A stretch of 24,942 bases of DNA from DATGWF01 sp035299585 (GCA_035299585.1 DATGWF010000030.1:1-24942), one strand, 5' to 3'. Positions 7,249-15,272 are shown, numbered from the stretch's first letter. Notes: a model not told the origin generated them from the sequence alone. Made by a program: numbers and translations.

Positions 7249-7554
7249 ATGGATCCGTTTACCCTCGGAATGCTTGGCCTGCTGGTTGTGCTCATCTTCG
7301 TGATGTTCCGAAACAACCGGAAGCGTCAGCAGGAGCAGCGGGACATGCTCGCGAAGCTGCAGCCAGGTGTTCGCGTCATGACGAACTTTGGCCTGTACGG
7401 CACGCTCATCTCCATCAACGAAGACGAGAACACGGCCGTTGTCGAGGTGCTTTCGGGCGCCCAGGTCGAGCTGCACCGTCAGACCATCGGTCGCGTCATC
7501 GAACCGACCGTTGCCGACGCAGACGCCAGCGCTTCGAGCGCTGCAAGCGAATAA
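7249..7554 (+). CDS. yajC: Preprotein translocase subunit YajC
   Basis: Small membrane protein of 101 residues that associates with SecDF and the SecYEG channel. It has one N-terminal membrane helix (about 5-22, rich in Leu/Val/Ile) followed by a strongly basic stretch (FRNNRKRQ) and the family core QPGVRVMTNFGLYGTLI, then an acidic, Ala/Ser-rich tail. The ATG at 7249 is chosen because it places the hydrophobic helix at the N-terminus; the longer in-frame start at 7141 lies within ruvB and would add an unrelated Cys-rich segment. An AAGG at 7239-7242 can act as ribosome-binding site. The secD start is 15 bases downstream. Confidence 0.93.
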   Translation: MDPFTLGMLGLLVVLIFVMFRNNRKRQQEQRDMLAKLQPGVRVMTNFGLYGTLISINEDENTAVVEVLSGAQVELHRQTIGRVIEPTVADADASASSAASE

Positions 7555-7569
7555 GAACGAGGCTGTTTC

Positions 7570-9327
7570 GTGGCACGCAGTAAGCGCAGTCGTTCGGCGC
7601 GGCCGGTGGCCGTCGTCAAAGCGACGAAATCCCTGATCTGGCTTGGCGCCCTCACCGTGTTGATGGTGGGAGCAAATCTCGGCGGTGTGCTGTTCGCCGG
7701 GGGCACCTGGACGCCCAAGCTGGCCCTCGATCTCGAGGGTGGTACGCAGCTCATTTTGGCGCCGGTTGTCGCCGACGGTTCAACCGTGTCGCAAGAGCAG
7801 CTTGATCAGGCGGTCAGCATCATCCGTGCCCGCATTGACGCCTCCGGTGTCAGCGAGTCCGAAATCAACACGCAGGGCAACAACATCGTGGTTGCCGTGC
7901 CGGGCGAGCTATCCGAAGAGAACCGCCAACGAATTGAGGCATCGGCGAAGCTCGATCTGCGTCCCGTAATCCTCACCAACGTCGCCACGACCTCGACCGC
8001 AGAACCTTCGGCGAGTGCGAGTGCCGACCCAACGGCAAGCCCCTCGGCAGAACCGACGGCGACCGACGCGCCGGCGACGCCGACGTCAACGCCGAGTATC
8101 GCGCCCACAGACGCGAGTGACCCGAACTGGGTCACGCCAGAACTTCTGCAGTCCTTTGAAACCTTCGACTGCGCTGAGGTGCAAAAGCGCACCACCGCGG
8201 CCCCCGCAGACCAGCCGCTCCTGACCTGTGACGGAAACAAGACCGCGAAGTTCCTTCTCGGCCCGGTCGAAGTGAACGGCGCCGACCTCACCGACGCAAC
8301 CGCGGGCACCATCCCGACGCAGGCTGGCGGTTCGACCGGCCAGTGGGCGGTCACGCTCGTATTCAACGAAGTCGGGACGAAGGCCTTCACCGAGGTGTCG
8401 ACGCGACTGTTCAGTCTCGAAGCTCCGCGGAATCAGTTCGCATTCGTTCTCGATGGCAGCGTGCTCTCGGCCCCTCGCATGAACGCCGTGATCACCGATG
8501 GTAAGCCGCAGATTACGGGTTCCTTCGACGCGGCCAGCGCGAAGCAACTTGCGGATCAGCTGAAGTACGGTGCCTTGCCGCTCAGCTTCACGGTCCAGAG
8601 CGCGGACACGATTTCTGCGACGCTGGGCACGAGTCAGCTGCAGGCCGGTCTGCTCGCGGGTCTGATTGGTCTGATCCTCGTGGTCATTTACACGCTGTTC
8701 CAGTACCGTCTGCTCGGATTTGTGACCATCGCGTCGTTGATTGTCGCGGCCGTGCTGACGTACCTTGTCATCACGATTCTGTCCTGGCGCCAGGGCTACC
8801 GTCTCTCGCTCGCGGGCGTCGCCGGCCTCATCGTCGCGATTGGTTTCACCGCAGACTCCTTCATCGTGTACTTCGAGCGCGTTCGTGACGAGCTCCGCGA
8901 GGGGCGCACCCTCTCGGCGGCGGTCGAGGCCGGATGGAAGCGCGCGTTCCGCACCGTGCTCGCATCCAAGGCCACCAACTTGCTCGCGGCAGTCGTGCTG
9001 TTCATCCTCGCCGTCGGCAACGTCCGAGGTTTCGCCTACACGCTCGGACTCACGACCATTATCGATGTGCTCGTGGTGTTCTTGTTCACTCACCCAATGC
9101 TTGCCCTGCTTTCCCAAAACCGTTTCTTCGCGAGCGGCCACCCGCTGACCGGCCTCGACCCGAACGCTCTCGGCGCGGTGTATCGCGGACGTGCACAGTT
9201 CCGAGCTCCGGTTGCTGAGCCGGTACGCAAGGCTGCGAAGAGCTCGCGAGAAGCGGCGAAACGACAGACGATTGCGGAGCGCAAAGCGGCCGCCCTCGAT
9301 TCCAGCGACAAGGGAGGGCAGCAGTAA
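7570..9327 (+). CDS. secD: Protein translocase subunit SecD
   Basis: Membrane component that, with SecF, uses the proton motive force to complete export of proteins after SecYEG translocation. The 585-residue protein has a first membrane helix at about 21-43, the LALDLEGGTQ motif (51-60), and an extracytoplasmic domain interrupted by a Ser/Thr/Ala/Pro-rich low-complexity segment (about 140-184). A cluster of five membrane helices follows between about 357 and 515, including GFTADSFIVYFERVRDELR with the conserved D429. A basic, Ala-rich cytoplasmic tail of about 65 residues ends the protein. The start is GTG at 7570 with GAGG at 7559-7562. The stop overlaps the secF ATG by one base. Confidence 0.96.
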   Translation: MARSKRSRSARPVAVVKATKSLIWLGALTVLMVGANLGGVLFAGGTWTPKLALDLEGGTQLILAPVVADGSTVSQEQLDQAVSIIRARIDASGVSESEINTQGNNIVVAVPGELSEENRQRIEASAKLDLRPVILTNVATTSTAEPSASASADPTASPSAEPTATDAPATPTSTPSIAPTDASDPNWVTPELLQSFETFDCAEVQKRTTAAPADQPLLTCDGNKTAKFLLGPVEVNGADLTDATAGTIPTQAGGSTGQWAVTLVFNEVGTKAFTEVSTRLFSLEAPRNQFAFVLDGSVLSAPRMNAVITDGKPQITGSFDAASAKQLADQLKYGALPLSFTVQSADTISATLGTSQLQAGLLAGLIGLILVVIYTLFQYRLLGFVTIASLIVAAVLTYLVITILSWRQGYRLSLAGVAGLIVAIGFTADSFIVYFERVRDELREGRTLSAAVEAGWKRAFRTVLASKATNLLAAVVLFILAVGNVRGFAYTLGLTTIIDVLVVFLFTHPMLALLSQNRFFASGHPLTGLDPNALGAVYRGRAQFRAPVAEPVRKAAKSSREAAKRQTIAERKAAALDSSDKGGQQ

Positions 9328-10319
9328 TGGCGAACCGTCTCACCACCTTCGGTAACGAGCTCTACACGGGCGAGCGATCCATCAACTTCGTCGGGCGTCG
9401 GCGGACCTGGTACGTTGCCGCGGCACTCATCCTGATCGTCTCGATCGCCTTCCCAGTGTTCCGCGGATTCAACTTCTCGATTGAGTTCCGCGGAGGTTCA
9501 CAGTTCGTCATTGCGAACGTGCAGAATCCGACCGCCGCTGTCGCGAACGCTGCCGTGGCGGAGGTTGACCCGGACACCGTCGCAAAGGTCTCGATCGTCG
9601 GAACGACGGGTGTTCGAGTCCAGACCGAAGAGTTGTCGGTGGAAGATTCGCGCAAGCTCGCCGATACGCTCGCAGAGGCCTACGGCGTCGATGTCACCGA
9701 GGTCACGGCCTCCTTTATCGGCCCGAGTTGGGGTCAAGACGTCACTCGCCAGGCCCTTGTGGGTATCGTTGCGTTCTTGCTTCTCGCCGCCATCGGAATG
9801 GCCATCTACTTCCGCACGTGGAAGATGTCCGTCGCGGCCATCCTGTCGCTCCTGGCGGACCTCGTCGTGACGGTCGGTGTCTACTCCATCACGGGTGTCG
9901 AAGTGTCACCGGCGGCCATGATCGGTGTGCTGACGATTCTTGCGTACTCGCTCTACGACACCGTGGTCGTGTTCGACAAGATTCGTGAAAACACGCTGAA
10001 CTTCGGTCCGGAGTCAAGCCGCACGTTCGGTGGTCAGGTCAACCTTGCGGTCAACCAGACCCTCGTTCGATCCATCAACACCAGCGTCGTGGCAGCGCTC
10101 CCCGTCGGTGCGATTTTGTTCATTGGCGCGTTCGCACTCGGTGCCGACACCCTCCGTGACATTTCGCTCGCTCTGTTCATCGGCATCATCGTCGGGACCT
10201 GGTCAACGGTGTTCCTCGCAGCGCCGATGTACGCACAGTTCCGGGAACGTGAGCCGAAGATTCGCAAGGCGAATCAGCGCATCGAGACTGTACAGGCCGC
10301 TCAGGCGCTCGAGGCATAA
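9327..10319 (+). CDS. secF: Protein translocase subunit SecF
   Basis: Partner of SecD in the export-driving membrane complex. The 330-residue protein has one N-terminal membrane helix (about 28-46) followed by NFSIEFRGGSQF, a short extracytoplasmic domain, and a block of five membrane helices. The family motif YDTVVVFDKIRENT includes D211. The ATG shares a base with the secD stop (TAATG), and AAGGGAGGG just upstream inside secD is a strong ribosome-binding site. The C-terminus is a short charged tail. Downstream, rel follows after only 21 bases; the apt gene often found here in Actinobacteria is missing. Confidence 0.96.
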   Translation: MANRLTTFGNELYTGERSINFVGRRRTWYVAAALILIVSIAFPVFRGFNFSIEFRGGSQFVIANVQNPTAAVANAAVAEVDPDTVAKVSIVGTTGVRVQTEELSVEDSRKLADTLAEAYGVDVTEVTASFIGPSWGQDVTRQALVGIVAFLLLAAIGMAIYFRTWKMSVAAILSLLADLVVTVGVYSITGVEVSPAAMIGVLTILAYSLYDTVVVFDKIRENTLNFGPESSRTFGGQVNLAVNQTLVRSINTSVVAALPVGAILFIGAFALGADTLRDISLALFIGIIVGTWSTVFLAAPMYAQFREREPKIRKANQRIETVQAAQALEA

Positions 10320-10326
10320 TGGCACC

Positions 10327-10335
10327 AAGGAGGTG
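10327..10335 (+). promoter_or_regulatory. Consensus ribosome-binding site of rel
   Basis: AAGGAGGTG is almost the full complement of the 16S rRNA 3' end and sits five bases before the ATG at 10341. It is the strongest Shine-Dalgarno sequence in the window and fixes the rel start. The preceding CATAAT (10315-10320), which overlaps the secF stop, resembles a -10 box but has no recognisable -35. Confidence 0.7.
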
Positions 10336-10340
10336 CAGCG

Positions 10341-12587
10341 ATGGTTGATACGTCAGCATCAGCATCACTGCGCCGCCTGGTTCCGAGGATCTTCTCGCGA
10401 ACCGGGAGCTCCGGAGCGGTCGATACCCTGATTCGCACGGTGCGAAAGCACCATCCTCGCGCCGACATCGCCGTCATTGAACGGGCGTACGAGCGGGCCG
10501 AGCTCGCGCACCGCGGGCAGAACCGTCGCTCGGGGGAGCCGTACATTACGCATCCGGTCGCTGTCGCACAGATCCTCGCAGAGCTCGGTATCGGCTCGCG
10601 GGCGGTCGCGGCAGCGCTCTTGCACGACACCGTCGAAGATACCGACTATTCGCTGGATCAACTCCGTACCGACTTTGGTGACGAGATTGCCATGCTCGTC
10701 GACGGCGTGACCAAGCTCGACAAGGTCAAGTACGGAGATTCTGCGCAGGCGGAAACCGTGCGCAAGATGATTGTCGCAATGTCCCAGGACATTCGTGTGC
10801 TCGTCATCAAGCTCGCCGACAGACTTCACAACGCACGCACCTGGGGCTTCGTCGCGCCCGAGTCGGCCCAGCGCAAGGCCACCGAGACGCTCGAAATCTA
10901 TACCCCGCTCGCGCACCGACTCGGTATCCAGACCATCAAATGGGAACTCGAAGACCTGTCGTTCGCGGTCCTGCACCCCAAGATCTACAACGAGATCGAA
11001 TCCCTTGTGACCCAGCGGACGCCGCAGCGGGAGCGATACGTCCAGAGTGTCATCGATGCCGTCACAAACGATCTCAAGAGCGCCCGGGTGCGCGGACGGG
11101 TCATGGGTCGACCGAAGCAGTACTACTCGATTTACCAGAAGATGATCGTCCGCGGTCGTGAGTTCGATGACATCCATGACCTCGTAGGGATTCGGGTCAT
11201 CGTGGAATCTGTGCGTGATTGTTATGCGGTCCTCGGCTCGATTCACGCGCGGTGGACGCCAATGCCGGGCCGGTTCAAGGATTACATCGCCACGCCGAAA
11301 TTCAATCTGTATCAGTCCCTGCACACGACGGTCATCGGGCCGGAAGGTCGGCCGGTCGAGATTCAGATTCGCACCGAAGAAATGCATCAGCGTGCTGAGC
11401 TTGGTGTGGCCGCGCACTGGAAGTACAAGGAGCGAGTTGCCGGGGGCAAGCAGACGGGCGCAAACTCCGAAGAAGACATGGCGTGGCTCGCGCACATCTC
11501 GGACTGGCAGGCCGAAACCGCCGATCCGGGAGAGTTCCTCGACTCACTGCGATTCGAAATCGGGGCGAAAGAGGTCTACGTCTTCACGCCGAAGGGACGG
11601 GTTATCGGCCTCCCGGCGGGGGCGACAACGGTCGATTTCGCGTACGCCGTCCACACCGAGGTGGGGCATCACACCATGGGCGCGAAGGTCAACGGGCGGC
11701 TCGTGCCACTTGAGACCGCGCTCAATTCGGGCGACGTCGTCGAGGTCATCACCTCAAAGCAACAGGACGCTGGTCCAAGTAAAGACTGGCTGAACTTCGT
11801 CAAGAGCACCCGCGCGCGGAACAAGATTCGCCAGTGGTTCACCAAGGAACGCCGCGACGAAGCCATCGAGCAGGGCAAAGACATGATTGCCCGGGCGATG
11901 CGGAAGCAGAACCTGCCCCTCCAAAAGCTCATGAGCTCCGAGCACTTCGAGCAGGTCGCTGCCCAGCTCCGGTATGAGGACGTCTCGGCGCTCTACGCGG
12001 CGGTCGGCGAAGGCCACGTCTCCACCCAGTCGGTTATCGAGAAGGTCATCGCCCTCGTGCATGACGTCGACGATGAGGCTGAAGAAGCGGCCCTCGTCGC
12101 GGCGAGTCTCAATCGCGCACCGATGCCGCGAGCGAGTGACTCTGGCGTGCTCGTCCGCGGTAGCGCTGACGTGATGGTCAAGCTCGCTCGCTGCTGCACC
12201 CCGGTGCCGGGCGATTCGATTCTGGGATTTGTCACCCGTGGTTCCGGCGTGTCCGTGCACCAAACCACGTGCAGCAATGTTCGTGAGCTCGAAAAGGAAC
12301 CCGACCGTTTCATCGACGTCGAGTGGGCACCCACGAACAAGAGTCTCTTCCTCGTGCAGGTCCAGATCGAAGCTTTGGACCGTTCGGGCTTGCTCTCCGA
12401 CGTGACTCGGGTGCTTTCGGAGCATCACGTCAACATCCTGTCGGCGAACGTGTCAACCTCGCCCGACCGCCTCGCGATTAGTCGTTTCGTGTTCCAGATG
12501 GGCGACACGACCCACCTCGACCGGGTGCTGAACGCGGTGCGTCGAATCGATGCCGTCTACGACGTGTATCGCGTGACGGACACCTAA
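10341..12587 (+). CDS. rel: Bifunctional (p)ppGpp synthetase/hydrolase Rel
   Basis: Long RelA/SpoT homologue that makes and degrades the alarmone (p)ppGpp in response to amino-acid starvation. In order, its 748 residues hold an HD hydrolase domain (H71 in ITHPV, H95-D96 in LLHDTVEDTD, D160 in KLADRLHN), a synthetase domain (about 250-365) with RFKDYIATPK, a TGS domain (about 408-472), a helical region, a zinc-finger-like segment with CCTPVPGD, and a C-terminal ACT domain (about 670-748). Both active sites look intact. The RFKD motif (311-314) is the form found in bifunctional Rel rather than the EXDD of E. coli RelA. The stop overlaps the end of the convergent gene on the minus strand. Confidence 0.97.
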   Translation: MVDTSASASLRRLVPRIFSRTGSSGAVDTLIRTVRKHHPRADIAVIERAYERAELAHRGQNRRSGEPYITHPVAVAQILAELGIGSRAVAAALLHDTVEDTDYSLDQLRTDFGDEIAMLVDGVTKLDKVKYGDSAQAETVRKMIVAMSQDIRVLVIKLADRLHNARTWGFVAPESAQRKATETLEIYTPLAHRLGIQTIKWELEDLSFAVLHPKIYNEIESLVTQRTPQRERYVQSVIDAVTNDLKSARVRGRVMGRPKQYYSIYQKMIVRGREFDDIHDLVGIRVIVESVRDCYAVLGSIHARWTPMPGRFKDYIATPKFNLYQSLHTTVIGPEGRPVEIQIRTEEMHQRAELGVAAHWKYKERVAGGKQTGANSEEDMAWLAHISDWQAETADPGEFLDSLRFEIGAKEVYVFTPKGRVIGLPAGATTVDFAYAVHTEVGHHTMGAKVNGRLVPLETALNSGDVVEVITSKQQDAGPSKDWLNFVKSTRARNKIRQWFTKERRDEAIEQGKDMIARAMRKQNLPLQKLMSSEHFEQVAAQLRYEDVSALYAAVGEGHVSTQSVIEKVIALVHDVDDEAEEAALVAASLNRAPMPRASDSGVLVRGSADVMVKLARCCTPVPGDSILGFVTRGSGVSVHQTTCSNVRELEKEPDRFIDVEWAPTNKSLFLVQVQIEALDRSGLLSDVTRVLSEHHVNILSANVSTSPDRLAISRFVFQMGDTTHLDRVLNAVRRIDAVYDVYRVTDT

Positions 12588-13102
12588 CCCTCGATGCGCT
12601 CAAGACGCCGCAGGTATATCGATCGCTGACCCGTCGTGTACCGCGACTCAATGCGTGCGCGGGCGGTGTGAACGGTCTCGCCGGCGCGAGACAGGAGGAG
12701 CGTGATGCACGCGTCAGGGACGGTCGGTGCCCATCGCAAGACGTGCAGCAGGGTTCGCCAGGGGCTCAGTACCGAACCGCTTTCCGTCGAGACAATGTCC
12801 TGTTCTTCGAGCTGCACGTAGTGTTGGGCCTTGACTCGGTTGATGCGATCGGTACTTCGTCGGTTCATCGCGAGGCAGAACTGCGGCGTTCGTGGCGGGA
12901 GCGGAAGCGCCTCCCACACCCATGCGGCACTCTCGCCGTCGAGGATGTAGCTCGGCGGTGCGTCGCCGCGCGCGAGCCGAATGCGGGCGGCGAGCGTATC
13001 GGGTTCGTCGGCCAGAACGTGTGCTTCAAAGATCGCGAACACATCACCATCGAGCCGCAACGCGGAGAGTTCAGCGGGAGAGAAGCCGGACAAATCGAAC
13101 AC
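12584..13102 (-). CDS. Small protein of uncertain function, possibly AbiEi-antitoxin-like
   Basis: Protein of 172 residues starting from GTG at 13102. I do not firmly recognise it. It has no membrane segment or signal peptide. The pattern AELSALRLDGDVFAI near the start, AAWVWEALPLPP (59-70) in the middle and SVLSPWRTLLHVLRW (about 109-123) reminds me of short actinobacterial proteins annotated as AbiEi-family-antitoxin-like, where a segment resembling T-S-P-x-R-T-x-x-D-L-A is common. This is a resemblance from memory, not a search result. The C-terminus is Arg-rich (RIESRYTTGQRSIYLRRLER). No AbiEii-type partner is adjacent. It is the last gene of a ppiB-DUF349 minus-strand group and its stop overlaps the rel stop by four bases. 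The start is uncertain; no clear ribosome-binding site precedes it. Confidence 0.7.
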   Translation of the reverse strand: MFDLSGFSPAELSALRLDGDVFAIFEAHVLADEPDTLAARIRLARGDAPPSYILDGESAAWVWEALPLPPRTPQFCLAMNRRSTDRINRVKAQHYVQLEEQDIVSTESGSVLSPWRTLLHVLRWAPTVPDACITLLLSRAGETVHTARARIESRYTTGQRSIYLRRLERIEG

Positions 13103-13159
13103 GAGCCGACCCTGCCCAGAGCGAGAGATGCTCGCTCGAACTATTCGACTTAGAGGGAA

Positions 13160-14386
13160 CTAGGCGCCGGTTACTGCGGCAAGCCACGCTTCGCGGGCGT
13201 TCAGAGCCTCTGTGAGCTCGGCAACCTTCTTGGCGTTCCCGGCGTGCTCGGCCGCGGCAATCTCGGCCGCCAGCTCTTCGATGGAGGCCTGCAATTGGCC
13301 GGCAAGTCCCTCAGCGCGAGCAACCTTCTCTGGGTCTGACTTGCTCCATGCGGCGTCCGCGAGCGACTTCACGTGCGACTCGATTGCGCGGAGGCCGTCC
13401 TCGATTTCGCGAATGTTCTCTCGCGGAACCTTGCCAATGGCATCCCATTTTTCTTGCAACGACCGGAGGGCAGTTCGAGCGCCGGCGATGTCGGTCAGGT
13501 CGAGGATATTCTTTCCCTCGGCCAGGAGCGCGCGCTTCGCTTCAAGGTTTGCGCTGAATTCGACCCGCTCTTCGGCGTCAACCTCGGCCTTTGCCGAGTA
13601 CAGGGCGTCTCCGGCAGCTTTGAATTGTGCCCACAGCGCGTCGTCGATCTTCTTGCCGGCTCGCGGCGCGCGCTTCCATTCGTCGAGCAATGCGCGATAC
13701 GCGGGAATGCCGTCCGCGCCTCGCGCCGCGAGCGCTTCAGCCTTGGCGATGAGTGAACTCTTCGCCGACTTTGCTTCTTTGCGGTTCTGCTCGAGGTCAC
13801 CGAAGTACGCACGACGCTGGGTGTCGATGGTCGTACGGGCCGTGCGGAATCGCTTCCACAGCTCGTTTGCGACGCTCTTGGGGAGCTGTGGTGCCGACTT
13901 CTGGTGCTGTTGCCAATCCGTGAACAGCGCATCAACTTGCGCGGTGACGTTCTTCCACTGGGCATTGCCGAGATTTGAAGACGCGAGTCGCTCAATGGCT
14001 TCGACAATCGCGGTTCGCTGGGTCACTGCTTCGGCGCGCGCGGCCTCCGCCTCGGCTTTTTGTGCTTCGGTAAGCTCACTGAGGCTTGCTCCAAGCGCGT
14101 CGATCCGGCCGAGAAGAGCCTCGAGATTCCCGACGGCTTTCGCGCCGCGGATGTTCTCGGCGAGGTGTGCGGCAGCACTCGCGATGTCTGCGGCGGGAGC
14201 GCCTCGCTTCGCGCGGGCTTCGAGCAGGGAAACCTGTGCGGCGAAATCGTCAAACTTGCGAACGAAGTAGGCGAGCGCCTCTTCGGGAGTGACGTCACCG
14301 TACTGTCCGACCTCGCGCCACGTATCGCCTTCGCGGACAAATACCGTATTGGTCTCGTCGACGCGGCCCCAAGCCTGTTCGGTCAC
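13160..14386 (-). CDS. DUF349 domain-containing coiled-coil protein
   Basis: Cytoplasmic, helix-rich protein of 408 residues with very high Ala, Glu and Lys content. After a non-repetitive N-terminus (WREVGQYGDVTPEEALAYFVRKF) it has repeated units of about 70-80 residues, each with a conserved Trp region, for example NAQWKNVTAQVDALFTDW, LLDEWKRAPRAGK followed by DALWAQFKAAGDA, and LQEKWDAIGKVPRE. These are typical of DUF349. The C-terminal 70 residues are predicted coiled coil. Function is not established. In other Actinobacteria a DUF349 gene also lies between rel and ppiB. The GTG start at 14386 has AAAGGAAA at a good distance, and a TAGGCT -10-like box lies upstream, so it can be transcribed separately from ppiB. 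Confidence 0.9.
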   Translation of the reverse strand: MTEQAWGRVDETNTVFVREGDTWREVGQYGDVTPEEALAYFVRKFDDFAAQVSLLEARAKRGAPAADIASAAAHLAENIRGAKAVGNLEALLGRIDALGASLSELTEAQKAEAEAARAEAVTQRTAIVEAIERLASSNLGNAQWKNVTAQVDALFTDWQQHQKSAPQLPKSVANELWKRFRTARTTIDTQRRAYFGDLEQNRKEAKSAKSSLIAKAEALAARGADGIPAYRALLDEWKRAPRAGKKIDDALWAQFKAAGDALYSAKAEVDAEERVEFSANLEAKRALLAEGKNILDLTDIAGARTALRSLQEKWDAIGKVPRENIREIEDGLRAIESHVKSLADAAWSKSDPEKVARAEGLAGQLQASIEELAAEIAAAEHAGNAKKVAELTEALNAREAWLAAVTGA

Positions 14387-14416
14387 TGGATTTCCTTTCG
14401 CACACCGGACCCGCCC

Positions 14417-14422
14417 AGCCTA
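14417..14422 (-). promoter_or_regulatory. Candidate -10 box for the DUF349 gene
   Basis: On the minus strand the sequence is TAGGCT, the same hexamer seen before rarA. It would start transcription near 14410, giving a leader of about 24 bases with the AAAGGAAA ribosome-binding site. A 6-bp inverted repeat (ACGGCA at 14422-14427 and TGCCGT at 14435-14440) abuts it on the upstream side. No -35 is recognisable. The ppiB-DUF349 gap is 78 bp. Confidence 0.4.
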
Positions 14423-14464
14423 CGGCACCCATGCTGCCGTGACTACGCAATGCTGAACCGGTGG

Positions 14465-15208
14465 TTATTGAATCGTCACATTGTCAAGGACGATCGGGAC
14501 GGTGGGCTTGCCGTCCGTCCCTCCACCCTCGACCTGCGTCCCGGCAATGAGCTCCTGGAGGGGCGCGAGTCCATCGGTGATGCGACCAACAACCGTGTAC
14601 CCCCCGACCTTGTCAGCCGGGATGGTCGAGTCCTGATAGACGATAAAGAACTGGCTGCCCTGACTTTGCGCATTGTTTCCGGTGCGCGCCATGGCGATGG
14701 TGCCCGCGGGGTAGAAGTTGTCGACGGGTGCGTTTTCGATGGGGCCGTAGTTGTATCCGGGGCCACCGGTACCGTCCGCTTTGGGGTCACCGCACTGGAG
14801 GACGTAAATTCCGCTCGTGACGAGGCGATGACAGGTCGTGTTGTCGTAGAAGCCAGCTCGAATGAGTGAAATCTCGCTCGAAACGGCCTGCGGTGCGAGC
14901 GCTCCGTTCAGGGTGAACTGAACCGGAACAGAACCGACCATTGCCGAACCGCTCCAGTCCCGCCCTTCGGCGAGCGACGAGTCGGGGAGGCTGAGCGCGG
15001 ACGAGGCAGTTGGGGTAGGCTTGCCCGGCCCACTCCCGAAGTACACCACCTGGCCAATGATTGCGAGAGCAAACACCACGGTGACGGAAGTGATAGCCAG
15101 GAGGTTGTCGCGCTTGCGCCGCGCACGCTGCTCGGCATTGACTTGAGTGCGTGCTTGATAGACGCGCAGACGGGCCTGGGCTTCGCGAGTGTGTGCCTTA
15201 TTCGCCAC
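14465..15208 (-). CDS. ppiB: Membrane-anchored cyclophilin-type peptidyl-prolyl cis-trans isomerase
   Basis: Catalyses proline isomerisation, most likely on extracytoplasmic proteins. With the GTG start at 15208 the protein has 247 residues: a basic cytoplasmic head (about 1-35), one membrane helix (about 36-58), a short Pro/Ser/Thr linker, and a cyclophilin domain (about 85-247). Domain motifs are YDNTTCHRL with the catalytic-type R128, VLQCGDPKADGTGGPGY, and QSQGSQFFIVYQD. The GTG is preferred because GAGAGAGGAA precedes it; an open frame extends to 15274, but that start would overlap rarA and add 22 residues unlike the family. A TAGAGT box lies at 15231-15236 on the same strand. Its position near rel and DUF349 is conserved in Actinobacteria. 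Confidence 0.93.
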   Translation of the reverse strand: MANKAHTREAQARLRVYQARTQVNAEQRARRKRDNLLAITSVTVVFALAIIGQVVYFGSGPGKPTPTASSALSLPDSSLAEGRDWSGSAMVGSVPVQFTLNGALAPQAVSSEISLIRAGFYDNTTCHRLVTSGIYVLQCGDPKADGTGGPGYNYGPIENAPVDNFYPAGTIAMARTGNNAQSQGSQFFIVYQDSTIPADKVGGYTVVGRITDGLAPLQELIAGTQVEGGGTDGKPTVPIVLDNVTIQ

Positions 15209-15230
15209 GGGATTCCTCTCTCTCGGTGTC

Positions 15231-15236
15231 ACTCTA
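15231..15236 (-). promoter_or_regulatory. Candidate -10 box for ppiB
   Basis: TAGAGT on the minus strand would initiate near 15224, leaving about 16 bases of leader that just contain the ribosome-binding site. It lies in the 64-bp gap shared with the divergent rarA gene. No -35 is visible. Confidence 0.4.
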
Positions 15237-15260
15237 TCGAGTGTCGAAGCCTCGGGAGCG

Positions 15261-15266
15261 TAGGCT
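15261..15266 (+). promoter_or_regulatory. Candidate -10 box for a leaderless rarA mRNA
   Basis: TAGGCT is followed by exactly six bases and then the rarA ATG at 15273. This places the expected transcription start at or within a base of the A of the start codon. No Shine-Dalgarno-like sequence is found at the proper distance apart from the GGGG in the spacer. Leaderless mRNAs with this arrangement are well known in Actinobacteria. Confidence 0.55.
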
Positions 15267-15272
15267 GGGGAC

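Noticed and set aside
10365..11495. Long minus-strand open frame opposite the 5' half of rel
   Set aside because: Antisense shadow of a strongly conserved gene; no ribosome-binding site, no family motif, atypical composition.
13212..14270. Plus-strand open frame opposite the DUF349 gene, Ser/Ala/Arg-rich
   Set aside because: Composition is the complement of Ala/Glu/Lys-rich coiled-coil codons. The minus-strand protein has repeated Trp-containing units and a good start.
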